Assembly: GCA_965247355.1 (NCBI GenBank) | Contig: OZ252011.1 | Coordinates: 3,286,001-3,350,000, forward strand | Direction of reading: 5' to 3' | Origin: RHLJ01 sp965247355 | Lineage (GTDB): Bacteria; Bacteroidota; Rhodothermia; Balneolales; Balneolaceae | Length of the DNA stretch: 64,000 nucleotides | Shown: one piece after another, positions 16,310-25,847 of the stretch | How the letters are laid out: each line of letters begins with the position of its first letter | Position numbering within the stretch: the stretch's first letter is position 1 | Made by a program: the position numbers and the translations under genes | The notes under the pieces: model-generated | Databases searched by the model: none | What the model saw: the letters and a program-made list of their open reading frames with translations, nothing else | What the model was told of the DNA's origin: nothing

Positions 16310-17493
16310 TAGGGATTATAACTCTTAAAGCGTTCGTCTATTTCACTGATAGAATCACCGCCGAACTTTTCCAGAAATGCATTAGCAATAACAGGAGCCA
16401 ATGCACACTCCGCTACAACAACAGCTCTTGGAAGCGCGCAAACATCTGAGCGTTCGTAACGAGTTTCAGTTTCCTTCAGAGAATGCATATCTACGGTACT
16501 TAGAGGATTTAGCATGGTTGGAATTGGCTTCATCACTCCCCGAACAATGATCGGCATGCCGGTACTCATTCCGCCTTCAATGCCACCCATTCGGTTAGTT
16601 CTTCTTTTAAAAGAATTGCCATCATGGGTAATTTCATCATGGACATTATGCCCGGGTCTTGCTCCTGATTCAAAGCCAAGTCCAATTTCAACGCCTTTCA
16701 TAGCCTGAGTACCCATAATAGCCTGGGCGATCATTCCATCTAACTTACGATCCCACTGGGTAAAACTTCCTAATCCAACAGGTACACCAGTGATTACAAT
16801 CTCGTAGACTCCTCCAAGTGAAGAACCAGCTTTTCGGTACTTTTTAATTTCATCAACCATGGCTTCTGACAGGTTAGGATCCAGACAGCGAACATCAGAT
16901 TCGTCGGCAGTTTTATATACGTTCTCACCACCTTTTTCAGCGATAGGATCAGTTATCTCACGAATCTGATCCCATGAGTCATAACCAGCTTCTCCAATTC
17001 GCAAAACATGCCCGCCAATTTCAATGCCAAAATGCTTAAGAAATTTTCGGGCAATTCCTGTGCAGGCAACTCTCATTCCGGTTTCCCGCGCACTGGATCT
17101 TTCGATAACGGGGCGAATATCATCAAAGCGATATTTTTGAGCGCCTACTAAGTCCGCATGTCCGGGTCTGGGAAGCGTGATTTTTTCGATACCTTCAGCT
17201 TCGGTTTCTTTGTTCATCACAACCGGCCAGCCATCTTTATCTTTTTGAAACGCGCGGTTTTCCATATAAAGCGCAACGGGGCCTCCCATAGTCTTTCCAA
17301 AGCGCACTCCGGAGCTGATAATGGCACGATCCTTTTCAAAAGCCATACGTCCGCCACGCCCATAGCCCTGTTGACGACGGGCTAAGTGCTCAGCAATTTC
17401 ATCTTCAGTGATAGGTAATCCCGCCGGAAGTCCTTCTACAATGCCTGTTAAACCGGGGCCATGGGACTCTCCGGCAGTAAAATATCTGATCAT
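16309..17493 (-). CDS. aroC: Chorismate synthase
   Basis: Final step of the shikimate pathway, EPSP to chorismate, FMN-dependent. The N-terminus MIRYFTAGESHGPGLTGIV contains the first family signature (GESHG), RRQQGYGRGGRM is the conserved basic loop, and SSARETGMR the third signature. The 394-residue length is typical. It begins 1 bp inside the stop of the upstream channel gene (TGATG) and ends 1 bp inside the TPR gene. aroQ, the third step of the pathway, lies elsewhere in this window (33002). Confidence 0.97.
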   Translation of the reverse strand: MIRYFTAGESHGPGLTGIVEGLPAGLPITEDEIAEHLARRQQGYGRGGRMAFEKDRAIISSGVRFGKTMGGPVALYMENRAFQKDKDGWPVVMNKETEAEGIEKITLPRPGHADLVGAQKYRFDDIRPVIERSSARETGMRVACTGIARKFLKHFGIEIGGHVLRIGEAGYDSWDQIREITDPIAEKGGENVYKTADESDVRCLDPNLSEAMVDEIKKYRKAGSSLGGVYEIVITGVPVGLGSFTQWDRKLDGMIAQAIMGTQAMKGVEIGLGFESGARPGHNVHDEITHDGNSFKRRTNRMGGIEGGMSTGMPIIVRGVMKPIPTMLNPLSTVDMHSLKETETRYERSDVCALPRAVVVAECALAPVIANAFLEKFGGDSISEIDERFKSYNP

Positions 17494-18569
17494 CAGTTAG
17501 TTTCTAAATTTTCAATTTGTTCAGCACGTTCAGCCAAAGAGCGGGTATCATTACACATTTCGGATCTGAAAGCTTCTATTTTCTTTAAATCTCCAAGCAG
17601 AATTAATGAATCTCCGGTACGAATAGTATCTGTACTTTTGGGATTAAACATGATTCGCTTGCCTTCAGGAATAATAGCGATAATTAAAACTTCGTATGTA
17701 CTCCTGACATTTATTTCTGCTAAAGTTTTATCTGCCAGTTTCGACCCTTCAAAAATGAGTACTTCATCAAAAGTATGGTCCTGACTATCGTCACGTGTCA
17801 TTGTTTCTATAAACTGCTCTACATTAGGTCGAAGAATCACGTTAGCCATTCGGTCAGCCCCAATATCATACGGAGAAATTACTTTATCAGCACCGGCGCG
17901 TGCTATTCTGAGCTTATTCTTATTCTCATTAGCTCGAACAAGAATAAATAACTCCGGATTAATCTCTCTGGCAAGAAGGGTTGAAAATACATTGTCCTTA
18001 TCGCTGGAAAGTGCACAAATCAAGGCCTTGGCACGATCAATCCCTGCTTCCCGCAGTATGTTTTCGTCCTGAGCATCACCTTGAATATACATATGGCCGT
18101 CATTATCAACACGCTCGATACTCGATTCTTTATTCTCCACGATAACTAAAGGAAGCCCGGCATTTTCAAGTACACTTGCAATACGGTGCCCTATACGGCC
18201 GTATCCGCAAATGATATAGTGGTGTTCCATTTTTTCGAGTTTTTTCCGCATAGCACGTTGTAAGAATAACTCACTTTCAAAAAAAAGCTGAGTGGTTTGT
18301 GAGGCTATATATGATATCACCCCAATCCCAAATATAAAGATACCCATGGTGAAAAGGCGACCTTCAACTGAAAGAGATTTAATTTCTGTAAACCCAATGG
18401 TAGAGATGGTTATAAAGGTCATATACAAGCCATCAAAAAACTGCATATTCTCGATGAAGTGGTACCCGATTGTACCTACCAGAAAGATTACAATCATTAC
18501 AAGAGAGGCAATACCTATGCGAGTTAATGCGGGATTTTCAACAACTACAGAATAGAGCCTGTTGTTCAT
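17493..18569 (-). CDS. Two-transmembrane ion channel with RCK (TrkA-N/TrkA-C) domains
   Basis: MthK-like K+ channel architecture. A first TM helix lies near residues 18-38, the pore helix and filter near 50-62, a second TM near 73-92, then a Rossmann TrkA-N domain starting IICGYGRIGHRIA and a C-terminal TrkA-C domain ending around 340. The filter reads TISTIGFTE: the second Gly of the canonical TVGYGD is Thr, so selectivity or conductance may differ from standard K+ channels. It heads the five-gene minus-strand operon that includes aroC. Confidence 0.88.
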   Translation of the reverse strand: MNNRLYSVVVENPALTRIGIASLVMIVIFLVGTIGYHFIENMQFFDGLYMTFITISTIGFTEIKSLSVEGRLFTMGIFIFGIGVISYIASQTTQLFFESELFLQRAMRKKLEKMEHHYIICGYGRIGHRIASVLENAGLPLVIVENKESSIERVDNDGHMYIQGDAQDENILREAGIDRAKALICALSSDKDNVFSTLLAREINPELFILVRANENKNKLRIARAGADKVISPYDIGADRMANVILRPNVEQFIETMTRDDSQDHTFDEVLIFEGSKLADKTLAEINVRSTYEVLIIAIIPEGKRIMFNPKSTDTIRTGDSLILLGDLKKIEAFRSEMCNDTRSLAERAEQIENLETN

Positions 18570-18570
18570 G

Positions 18571-19557
18571 CTAATTCAGTTGAGAGCTCACACTAATTTG
18601 AACGATTCCACCAATACTACTATACGAGCTTCGGCTTAGGTCGATATTAATTCCACGAACCTTTAGTCCAATACCCATACTCACTCCGGCAAAGTCAAAC
18701 GAATCGCTGGTTTTGGTTTGTTCATGAAGTAGTCGGTTATAACCCAGTCTTAGTTTAAAGTTATCACTGAATTTGGCTTCACCTCCAAAAATTACGTGCC
18801 GGAAAAGATTATCTGCGAATGAAGGTCTTTCAGACTCACCAGCTACGCGCAAATCCCAGTCATTTAATTGACGAAGAGTAAGGTTTAGGTGAAATGGAAA
18901 ATTTTCCGGTTTTTTTGAGATTCCGGCAGAGATATCGAAAGGGATATCCTCACGAAAGCCATTGTAGTAATCAATTTGATCTCCAAGGTTCCTGAAAGAA
19001 AGGCCGGCGCTGAAATTGGATTCTTTATCCAGATAGTATAATCCGCCTGATGCGGTAATTGCGCTGGAATTATAGTTTTGATAGGATGAGTGAATAATAT
19101 CTACTGCTGCTCCAGCCGAGAGCTTTTCAGAAAGCATAGTACTTAAGCCGGTAGTAAGGGATAAATCACCTGCATACAAACTTCCTAAGTTATTTCCATT
19201 CTCATCAAATTCATTTAAATCTCCATAGCCGGCATACCGGATTCCAATTCCCAAAGTCCCAATATTTTTAATATCATATGCGCCGTTTGCAAAACCAATT
19301 CTTGAGTCGGCCAGGTAGTTTACAAAGGTTGCTGAAACACTTTTAGAAGTAGAGGGCGTTAAATAAGCGGGATTTAAATAAAAGACTGAAGAACCTGCCT
19401 CAAAAAGCCCCACATGGTTGCCACCTAGTGCAGCAGATTTTGCCGAAGGGGTGATATCCAAAAACCTGAAAATTGCTGAATTATTGGTTTGTGCAAAAGC
19501 CTGTGATCCAATAAAAAAGAAAATCGATAAACAAAAGATGTTGCGTATCTTGAGCAT
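18571..19557 (-). CDS. porQ: PorQ-like type IX secretion system outer-membrane protein
   Basis: Outer-membrane beta-barrel of the PorV/PorQ (FadL-like) group. A signal peptide ends at QAFAQ, followed by the typical mature start IFRFLDITPSAKSAALGG, NPAYL, and amphipathic strands to the C-terminus. The 328-residue length agrees with PorQ, which in Porphyromonas is needed for type IX export. This fits the sorting domain on the GH43 enzyme in this window. It ends 1 bp from the channel gene downstream on the same strand, so the two could be co-transcribed. Confidence 0.8.
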   Translation of the reverse strand: MLKIRNIFCLSIFFFIGSQAFAQTNNSAIFRFLDITPSAKSAALGGNHVGLFEAGSSVFYLNPAYLTPSTSKSVSATFVNYLADSRIGFANGAYDIKNIGTLGIGIRYAGYGDLNEFDENGNNLGSLYAGDLSLTTGLSTMLSEKLSAGAAVDIIHSSYQNYNSSAITASGGLYYLDKESNFSAGLSFRNLGDQIDYYNGFREDIPFDISAGISKKPENFPFHLNLTLRQLNDWDLRVAGESERPSFADNLFRHVIFGGEAKFSDNFKLRLGYNRLLHEQTKTSDSFDFAGVSMGIGLKVRGINIDLSRSSYSSIGGIVQISVSSQLN

Positions 19558-19665
19558 GATTTTAAGAGTGACAATTAATACTAATGTTTTGTAATATAAT
19601 TAAATGATTAGGCAAGTATTTAAGATAATTATTACTAACGTCGGAGAGAACTAAGCTTTTATTTG

Positions 19666-20403
19666 ATGGATTCAATTAAACAATTTGGACAATACTCGGT
19701 CCTTCTCTTTCAAGCGTTACGTTCTATTCCTGAATTTAGTACTTATCGCAAAAATCTTTTTAGTGAGTTCGTGAAGGTGGGCTATGAATCAATTCCTATT
19801 ATTATACTCACGGGATTTTTTACAGGTGCTGTATTAACACTCCAAACGGCTTACCAACTCGATACCGACTTATATCCTACTTCTATTGTTGGATCAATTG
19901 TAGGGCAGTCTATAGTAATCGAATTAGCGGCGGTGATTGGTGGATTAGTGTTGGCAGGAAAAGTCGGAGCCAGGATATCTACTGAACTAGGCACTATGCG
20001 GGTAAGTGAACAAATTGATGCATTGGAATCGATGGGTTTTAACTCAGTTACTTTCCTGGTAGTGCCGAGAGTACTGGCAGGAATTTGTATGTTTCCAGTT
20101 CTTTATATAGTTGCGGCTACTACAGGAATTATTGGTGGAATTCTGGCCGGTTCTTTAGATGGGATTTTACCCGCAGCAGAGTTTATGCAGGGAGCACGTC
20201 AGTTTTTCTATCCAGAGGATGTGATTTTTGGAATCGTGAAATCGTTTGTATTCGGATTTGTGATTACTTCCATTTCCTGTTTTAAAGGATATTTTGCCTA
20301 TGGAGGAGCTGAAGGTGTTGGTACAGCAACAACTCAAGCAACGGTATTGGGATGTATTTTTGTATTGTTAGCAGACTTTGTACTTGCAGCTATATTGCTA
20401 TAG
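19666..20403 (+). CDS. mlaE: MlaE-family ABC transporter permease
   Basis: Integral membrane subunit of a phospholipid transporter that maintains outer-membrane asymmetry. Typical MlaE text is visible: GFFTGAVLTLQ, LAGKVGARISTELGTMRVSEQIDALESMG-type segments and four to five hydrophobic helices. The start is taken as ATG 19666; a TTG at 19663 is directly before it. It is followed 3 bp later by the ATPase and then the MCE protein, so this is an Mla EFD operon. No mlaC or mlaB follows, as is common in this phylum. Confidence 0.9.
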   Translation: MDSIKQFGQYSVLLFQALRSIPEFSTYRKNLFSEFVKVGYESIPIIILTGFFTGAVLTLQTAYQLDTDLYPTSIVGSIVGQSIVIELAAVIGGLVLAGKVGARISTELGTMRVSEQIDALESMGFNSVTFLVVPRVLAGICMFPVLYIVAATTGIIGGILAGSLDGILPAAEFMQGARQFFYPEDVIFGIVKSFVFGFVITSISCFKGYFAYGGAEGVGTATTQATVLGCIFVLLADFVLAAILL

Positions 20404-20406
20404 AAT

Positions 20407-21159
20407 ATGATTGAAATAAAAAATCTTACTAAAAGCTTTGGTGATAATTTAATTTGGGAGGATGTATCCTTTAAGATTGAAGATGGGGAAACCTTGGCTG
20501 TGATTGGAAAATCCGGGTGTGGGAAATCAGTACTTCTTAAGCATTTGAATGCTTTACTGTACCCCGATTCGGGTAAGATTTATATAGATGGTAGCGATCT
20601 TTTTTGCCTCTCCTATTCAGAATTACGCAAAATGAGGCAGCGATTTGGAATTCTTTTTCAGGGAGCAGCTTTGTTTGATTCCATAAGCACATTCGAAAAT
20701 ATTGCTTTTCCTCTTCGGTATTTTACCGATCAGAGTGAAGAAGAAATTCGAGCAAACGTAGAAGAAGCACTTGAGATGGTGAACTTAGTTGGGGCTGGAG
20801 ATAAACCAACATCTTCACTTTCAGGTGGAATGAGAAAACGAGTAGGCGTTGCCCGGGCCATTATCTTGAAACCTCAATACTTGTTATATGATGAGCCTAC
20901 TTCAGGTCTTGACCCCCAAACATCTGAAGAAATAAACGAATTAATTGTGCATATGGCAGATAGCCTTGATATTACTTCTGTAGTAATTACACACGATATG
21001 CATAGTGTGCTAACTATTGCTGAAAAAGTTGCATTTTTAGACGACCAGAAACTAAGCTGGTTTGGAACAGTAGAAGAGCTACAAGATAGTGATTACGGAC
21101 CATTAGTAGAATTTACTACTGCAAGTGAATATCAGATTACGAAATCGCAAAAAATCTAA
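20407..21159 (+). CDS. mlaF: MlaF-family ABC transporter ATP-binding protein
   Basis: ATPase of the lipid transporter. Walker A is GKSGCGKS, the Q-loop follows in ILFQGAALFDSI, the ABC signature is LSGGM, and Walker B is YLLYDEPTSGLD with the H-loop His in ITHDMHS. The 250-residue length is standard. It lies 3 bp after mlaE and 11 bp before mlaD. Confidence 0.93.
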   Translation: MIEIKNLTKSFGDNLIWEDVSFKIEDGETLAVIGKSGCGKSVLLKHLNALLYPDSGKIYIDGSDLFCLSYSELRKMRQRFGILFQGAALFDSISTFENIAFPLRYFTDQSEEEIRANVEEALEMVNLVGAGDKPTSSLSGGMRKRVGVARAIILKPQYLLYDEPTSGLDPQTSEEINELIVHMADSLDITSVVITHDMHSVLTIAEKVAFLDDQKLSWFGTVEELQDSDYGPLVEFTTASEYQITKSQKI

Positions 21160-21170
21160 CGGAATACGCT

Positions 21171-22094
21171 TTGAATAAGTTAAGTAATGAACTGAAAATC
21201 GGATTGGTTGTACTGGCATCCATTTTTATAGCCTATATCGGGTTCCGGATAATGAAGGATGAACCCTTCTTTTCCAGTACTAACATGGTTTATACTAAGT
21301 ACCAGACAGTTGACGGATTAATAAAAGGGAGTAACGTTTTTCTAAATGGGTTTAAAGTAGGAACGGTAAAGGAAATGAGTTTTCTACCGGGTGGTGATAG
21401 CACATTGGTTGCTATCAGTATAACCGAGCCTATTACAATACCTGTTGGGTCAAAAGCGAGATTGGCTACTCCGGATTTTATTGGAACCGGCACTATTGAT
21501 ATTGAGAAATCAGACAATCAGGAAATGATCGAGTGGGGAGATTACATTGAAGGGGTTCAAAAAGAAGGTCTTCTGGAGTCTTTTACTGAGAAAGCTTCTT
21601 CAATGAGCGATTCTGTTGCTATTTCCATCAATAAAATAAATTCTATCCTTACTAAAGCTGAGTCAATTGATGAAACTGAGATTAATTCTACAATAAGTAG
21701 CTTTAGAGAGACAGGAGAAACTATCCAGGAAATAATCACAAAGAGACAAGCTGATATTGATTCAATGATTATTGATGCGCGGAAAACAATGGGAAGCTTA
21801 AGCGAACTCAGTGATGGATCTAAGGGAAATATTGAAAGTACATTAGCAAACCTCGAAAAATTTAGCAACGAGCTGGATGCTTTAAGCGCTGAATTACAGG
21901 CCAGTTCAGAATCTATCAACAGTATTCTTTCCAAAATTGATATTGGAGAAGGTTCACTTGGTAAAATGGTGAACGACCCTTCGCTATACAATAATCTCGA
22001 TAGTCTTACCGTAAATCTGAACGAGCTTATCAAGGGAATACAGGAAGATCCTAAGCGCTACCTCAAGCATATGCGTCTCGTAGAGATATTTTAA
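21171..22094 (+). CDS. mlaD: MlaD-family MCE protein
   Basis: Periplasmic lipid-carrying subunit anchored by one N-terminal TM helix (ELKIGLVVLASIFIAYIG). The MCE domain covers about residues 35-115 (YQTVDGLIKGSNVFLNGFKVGTV in two parts, then ITIPVGSKARL). A long coiled-coil region rich in Ser, Glu and Ile follows to residue 300 and could form the needle-like helical bundle known for longer MCE proteins. The start is TTG at 21171. It closes the mlaEFD operon. Confidence 0.9.
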   Translation: MNKLSNELKIGLVVLASIFIAYIGFRIMKDEPFFSSTNMVYTKYQTVDGLIKGSNVFLNGFKVGTVKEMSFLPGGDSTLVAISITEPITIPVGSKARLATPDFIGTGTIDIEKSDNQEMIEWGDYIEGVQKEGLLESFTEKASSMSDSVAISINKINSILTKAESIDETEINSTISSFRETGETIQEIITKRQADIDSMIIDARKTMGSLSELSDGSKGNIESTLANLEKFSNELDALSAELQASSESINSILSKIDIGEGSLGKMVNDPSLYNNLDSLTVNLNELIKGIQEDPKRYLKHMRLVEIF

Positions 22095-22230
22095 CACTTA
22101 TCATGCGTCACAGACTTTCAATTACTTAGGTATTGGCTTATATTTCCAAGCTTACGACTTGGAGTGGTTGTTGCTCCATGAAAGAAATTGAAATACAAAT
22201 ATTTTAAGTACGATTTAGAGGATACCTATT

Positions 22231-24003
22231 ATGGGTGTAATGGGAAAGTTTAGAGACAACACAGGAGTTGTCTTATGGATTCTAATTGGTTCTTTTGGAC
22301 TTTTATGGGTAGTGATGGATGTATTTGATCCAAACGCACTAACAGCGGGCCCAAGAGCATTGGGAACTGTTAATGGTGAACCAATTAGTTTCGATGAATA
22401 TAATAGTCGAGTTCAGTATTATTCTAATGCATACACACAGCAAACCGGCGCATCTATGTCTGCCGAGACACGTGCTGTATATGAGTCTCAGGTTTGGGAA
22501 GACTTGGTAAGTGCTGCATTGCTTGAGCAAAAAATGGATGAGCTTGGAATCACAGTTACCGATCAGGAATTACTTGATATGGTATATGGTGATAATCCGG
22601 ATCCGTTAATTCGACAGTATTTTGCACGTGAAGACGGAACAATTGATCCTTTTGCAGTTCAAAATATCCTTGGTTCTGGAGAGTACACACAAGAAGCTAT
22701 TGCAATTGAACTTCAGCTTCGTCAAAAAAGACGTCAGGATAAACTCAGAAATTTCATCACTGCCGGTCTTCAGGTCACCGACCAGGATGTAATGAATGAG
22801 TACATCAGGAGAAACAGTTTTGCTGAATTCTCATACATCCGTTTCCCTTATAATGAAATTGCTGAAACTGAAATTGAAGTAACAGATTCTGATCTGAGAG
22901 CTTATTATGATGATAATAAAGACAAGTACGAGCAGGAAGAATCTTACAGAGCAAAATTCGTTTTCTTTAGCACCCTTCCAACGGCTGAAGATACAGCCAC
23001 TATTATTGATGAAATTAATGACCTAAGAGAAGATTTTGCGGAAGCTCAAGAAGATTCAGCATTTCTGGTTCGTCAACAATCAACGACTGCATTTAACAAC
23101 GTTTTTGTGAAAGAATCTGAGCTTCGCGAAGACTATGCTCCTGTTCTTGATATTGAAGTTGGTGAAGTAACGGATGTGATTAAACTGCCAACCAGTGCCG
23201 CAGTAATTAAAAAGATTGCTGAGCAAGGTGATGAAATTAAATTCGCTGTACTTTCCAGACCGTTTGAAGCACTCCCATCAACTATTGATGATGCAGCAGA
23301 AAGAGCAGATGAGTTCCAATATTTTGCTACAGAAGAAAGCAGTTTTGAAGAAGAAGCAGAGCGAGCTGGTCTCCCGGTTCAGGAAGTCTTCGCTACTAAA
23401 GGGAATTCATTCATCTCGGGATTAGGATCAAGCCAGCAGGCACTTGACTTTTTTGATCGTGCAGATGAAGGTGATGTTTCTACCGCACTTGAATTGGATT
23501 CAAGATTTGTAGTTATCAAACTGGAAGAGAAAACAGAAGCTGGATATCGTCCATTTGAAGAAGTTAGAGCTCAGATTGAAACTCAGGTTAAAAATGACAA
23601 GCGAAAAGAAGCTACTGTAGCTAAAGTCAGCGGAATGATGGCAGGTAACGGATCGCTTGAAGCATTGAGTTCATCGGCTGAAAAGGAAGTCCAAAGTATG
23701 GATAATCTGGCTGCAAGTAGTGTTGTTATTACCGGAGCTGGTAGAGAGCCAGGAATCATTGGCTCGATTTTTAGCATGACTGAAGGACAAACTTCAGGAG
23801 TTTTGGAAGGGTTGAACGGAGCATATGTTGTTGAAGTAACCGGATTGACAAAGCCAGACGCTTCAACATTGGATTCAAATACCGCAAACCAAATAAGAAC
23901 AGAGTTAGAGCAGCAGGTAAATCAGAAGTACCTTTCTATCTGGTTGGAAGAGTTAAAAGATGAAGCAGACATTACTGATAACAGAGCGCGAGTTCTGAGA
24001 TAA
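22231..24003 (+). CDS. PpiD/SurA-like periplasmic peptidyl-prolyl isomerase
   Basis: Membrane-anchored foldase for outer-membrane and secreted proteins. One N-terminal TM helix (VVLWILIGSFGLLWVVMDVF) is followed by a SurA_N-like helical region (GTVNGEPISFDEY through about residue 190) and a parvulin-type PPIC region around 225-370, with a second similar segment later (FEEVRAQIETQVK). Acidic residues are abundant. The length of 590 is near PpiD (about 620). GAGGATA at 22217-22223 supports the ATG at 22231. A terminator follows at 24023. Confidence 0.87.
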   Translation: MGVMGKFRDNTGVVLWILIGSFGLLWVVMDVFDPNALTAGPRALGTVNGEPISFDEYNSRVQYYSNAYTQQTGASMSAETRAVYESQVWEDLVSAALLEQKMDELGITVTDQELLDMVYGDNPDPLIRQYFAREDGTIDPFAVQNILGSGEYTQEAIAIELQLRQKRRQDKLRNFITAGLQVTDQDVMNEYIRRNSFAEFSYIRFPYNEIAETEIEVTDSDLRAYYDDNKDKYEQEESYRAKFVFFSTLPTAEDTATIIDEINDLREDFAEAQEDSAFLVRQQSTTAFNNVFVKESELREDYAPVLDIEVGEVTDVIKLPTSAAVIKKIAEQGDEIKFAVLSRPFEALPSTIDDAAERADEFQYFATEESSFEEEAERAGLPVQEVFATKGNSFISGLGSSQQALDFFDRADEGDVSTALELDSRFVVIKLEEKTEAGYRPFEEVRAQIETQVKNDKRKEATVAKVSGMMAGNGSLEALSSSAEKEVQSMDNLAASSVVITGAGREPGIIGSIFSMTEGQTSGVLEGLNGAYVVEVTGLTKPDASTLDSNTANQIRTELEQQVNQKYLSIWLEELKDEADITDNRARVLR

Positions 24004-24022
24004 GTTGTCTGAACAGAGTTTG

Positions 24023-24053
24023 AAAGGCGAAGACATTAGTTTTCGCCTTTTTT
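24023..24053 (+). terminator. Intrinsic terminator after the PpiD-like gene
   Basis: AAAGGCGAA (24023-24031) pairs with TTCGCCTTT (24042-24050), followed by TTT. It starts 20 bp after the stop codon. Confidence 0.85.
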
Positions 24054-24099
24054 ATTGAATAAAGTTTTAGGACTCAAATAAGCTTGGTAATTTAAAGGC

Positions 24100-25230
24100 A
24101 TGAAAGAAGTCACCCAACTTGAAAAAGACGTATTCTGGATCCAGCAAGCCTTAGATCTTGCGAGGAAAGGAGAAGGCTATGTTTCTCCTAATCCAATGGT
24201 GGGCTGTGTGATTGTATCAAAGGAAGGAGAGCGAATAGGTGCAGGATTTCATGAGAAGTACGGAGAGTCTCACGCTGAAGTAAATGCGGTTAAATCTATA
24301 AAAGACAAAAAAGAGCTCAAGGGAGCTACGATATACGTTACCCTGGAGCCTTGCGCTCATTTTGGAAAAACTCCTCCTTGTTCTACAATGCTTGCCGAAT
24401 TGCCGATCTCAAGAGTTGTGGTTGCACATCAGGATCCAAACAAGAATGTAAATGGGGCTGGTCTTTCAGAAATCAGAAATGCAGGTATTCAGGTTGATGT
24501 AGGTGTGATGAAAGAAGAATCAGAGAAGCTGAATGAGTTTTTCATCCATCACCAAACCTACGGCAGACCGTTTATTACGCTTAAAGTTGCTCAATCTGCT
24601 GATGGATTTACAGCCGCTGCTGATGGAGACTCAAAGTGGATTTCAGGGAAAGAATCAAGAAAACTGGTTCATAAGTGGAGAACCAAATATGATGCTGTAC
24701 TTGTAGGGAGGTCGACGGCAATAGAAGACAATCCATCCTTGACCGTTCGGCATGTATCTGGTCGCCAACCCAAACGAATTGTAATTGATGGTCCCTATGA
24801 ACTGCCTAAAGAGTTGAATCTTTTTTCTGATAAGTACGAGGAAAAGACCACAGTGATCACCTGGAATAAAAAAGCCTCAGAAACCGATGCAGATCCAATG
24901 TTGAAATTGATGAAGCAGAATTATTTTAGGGGTGAAATAATTCAGGTTTCAAAAAAAGATGGGCATGCAAACTTACAGCAGGCTTTTAAAGAACTAGGGC
25001 AACGAGGCATTACATCTGTTTTAGTAGAAGGAGGTCAGCAACTTTCTTCAGCATTACTGAGAGACGGATTAGTTGATAAGCTTGAATTATTTATAGCACC
25101 AAAATTGTTAGGTGCAGGAACCCGATCGGTATTAAATTTGGGTATCAATAAAATGCGGGATATTGCTAACCTGAAAGAGGTGACCTGGACGAAAGTCGGG
25201 GACGATATGCTGCTAACCGGATATCTTTAA
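24100..25230 (+). CDS. ribD: Bifunctional riboflavin biosynthesis deaminase/reductase
   Basis: Deaminates and then reduces the pyrimidine intermediate after GTP cyclohydrolase II. The deaminase domain has HAEVNAV and PCAHFGKTPPC, the zinc-binding His and Cys residues. The reductase domain begins near residue 150 (FITLKVAQSADGFTAA) with VLVEGGQQLSSALL near the C-terminus. The 376-residue length is typical. ribE follows 11 bp later. Confidence 0.95.
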   Translation: MKEVTQLEKDVFWIQQALDLARKGEGYVSPNPMVGCVIVSKEGERIGAGFHEKYGESHAEVNAVKSIKDKKELKGATIYVTLEPCAHFGKTPPCSTMLAELPISRVVVAHQDPNKNVNGAGLSEIRNAGIQVDVGVMKEESEKLNEFFIHHQTYGRPFITLKVAQSADGFTAAADGDSKWISGKESRKLVHKWRTKYDAVLVGRSTAIEDNPSLTVRHVSGRQPKRIVIDGPYELPKELNLFSDKYEEKTTVITWNKKASETDADPMLKLMKQNYFRGEIIQVSKKDGHANLQQAFKELGQRGITSVLVEGGQQLSSALLRDGLVDKLELFIAPKLLGAGTRSVLNLGINKMRDIANLKEVTWTKVGDDMLLTGYL

Positions 25231-25241
25231 AACTTAGAATT

Positions 25242-25847
25242 ATGTTTACAGGAATTGTACAGGAAACCGGAAAAATTACTTCTACTAAAAGCTTAAATGG
25301 AGGTGGCCTGCAAACAACCATTGCGTGTTCGTTCGCAGAAACCTGCCATGTTGATGAAAGTATAGCTATCAACGGTGCTTGCCATACAGTAACCAGTTTT
25401 AATAAGGACACATTTACGGTACAGAGCGTAGAGGAAACGTTACGTAAAACGACTATGGGTGATCTTGAAGAGAGCATGGAAGTGAATCTTGAGCGCTCTT
25501 TGACCTTGCAAACAGGCATTGAAGGACACTTGGTACAAGGGCATGTGGATACGGTGGGTGAAATTACTTCAATGGAAAAGGAAGAAACCGGATGGTTGAT
25601 TTTAGTTCGATTCCCCGAAGAATTTGAAAATATGATTGTTGGTCGGGGGAGTATTACGATGGAAGGAATCAGCCTTACCATAGCCCGGGAAGAAGGTAAT
25701 GAGTTTACGGTAGCTATTATTCCATATACCTGGGATCATACCAACCTGAAAAATAAAACAGTTGGGGATCGTGTAAATCTTGAGTTCGATGTGATTGGTA
25801 AATACGTAGTAAAATATCTGGCAAGTATTGGAAGGGATAGCCTGTAA
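25242..25847 (+). CDS. ribE: Riboflavin synthase alpha chain
   Basis: Dismutates two lumazine molecules to riboflavin. It contains two tandem lumazine-binding domains: MFTGIVQETGKI with DESIAINGACHTV in the first, and GHLVQGHVDTVGEI with GISLTIA in the second. The 201-residue length is typical. The stop codon abuts the stop of convergent lptD without a gap. Confidence 0.96.
   Translation: MFTGIVQETGKITSTKSLNGGGLQTTIACSFAETCHVDESIAINGACHTVTSFNKDTFTVQSVEETLRKTTMGDLEESMEVNLERSLTLQTGIEGHLVQGHVDTVGEITSMEKEETGWLILVRFPEEFENMIVGRGSITMEGISLTIAREEGNEFTVAIIPYTWDHTNLKNKTVGDRVNLEFDVIGKYVVKYLASIGRDSL

Noticed and set aside
22095..22230. Possible structured RNA between mlaD and the PpiD-like gene
   Set aside because: Only a short CCAAG/CTTGG pairing is visible; not enough to call an RNA element.
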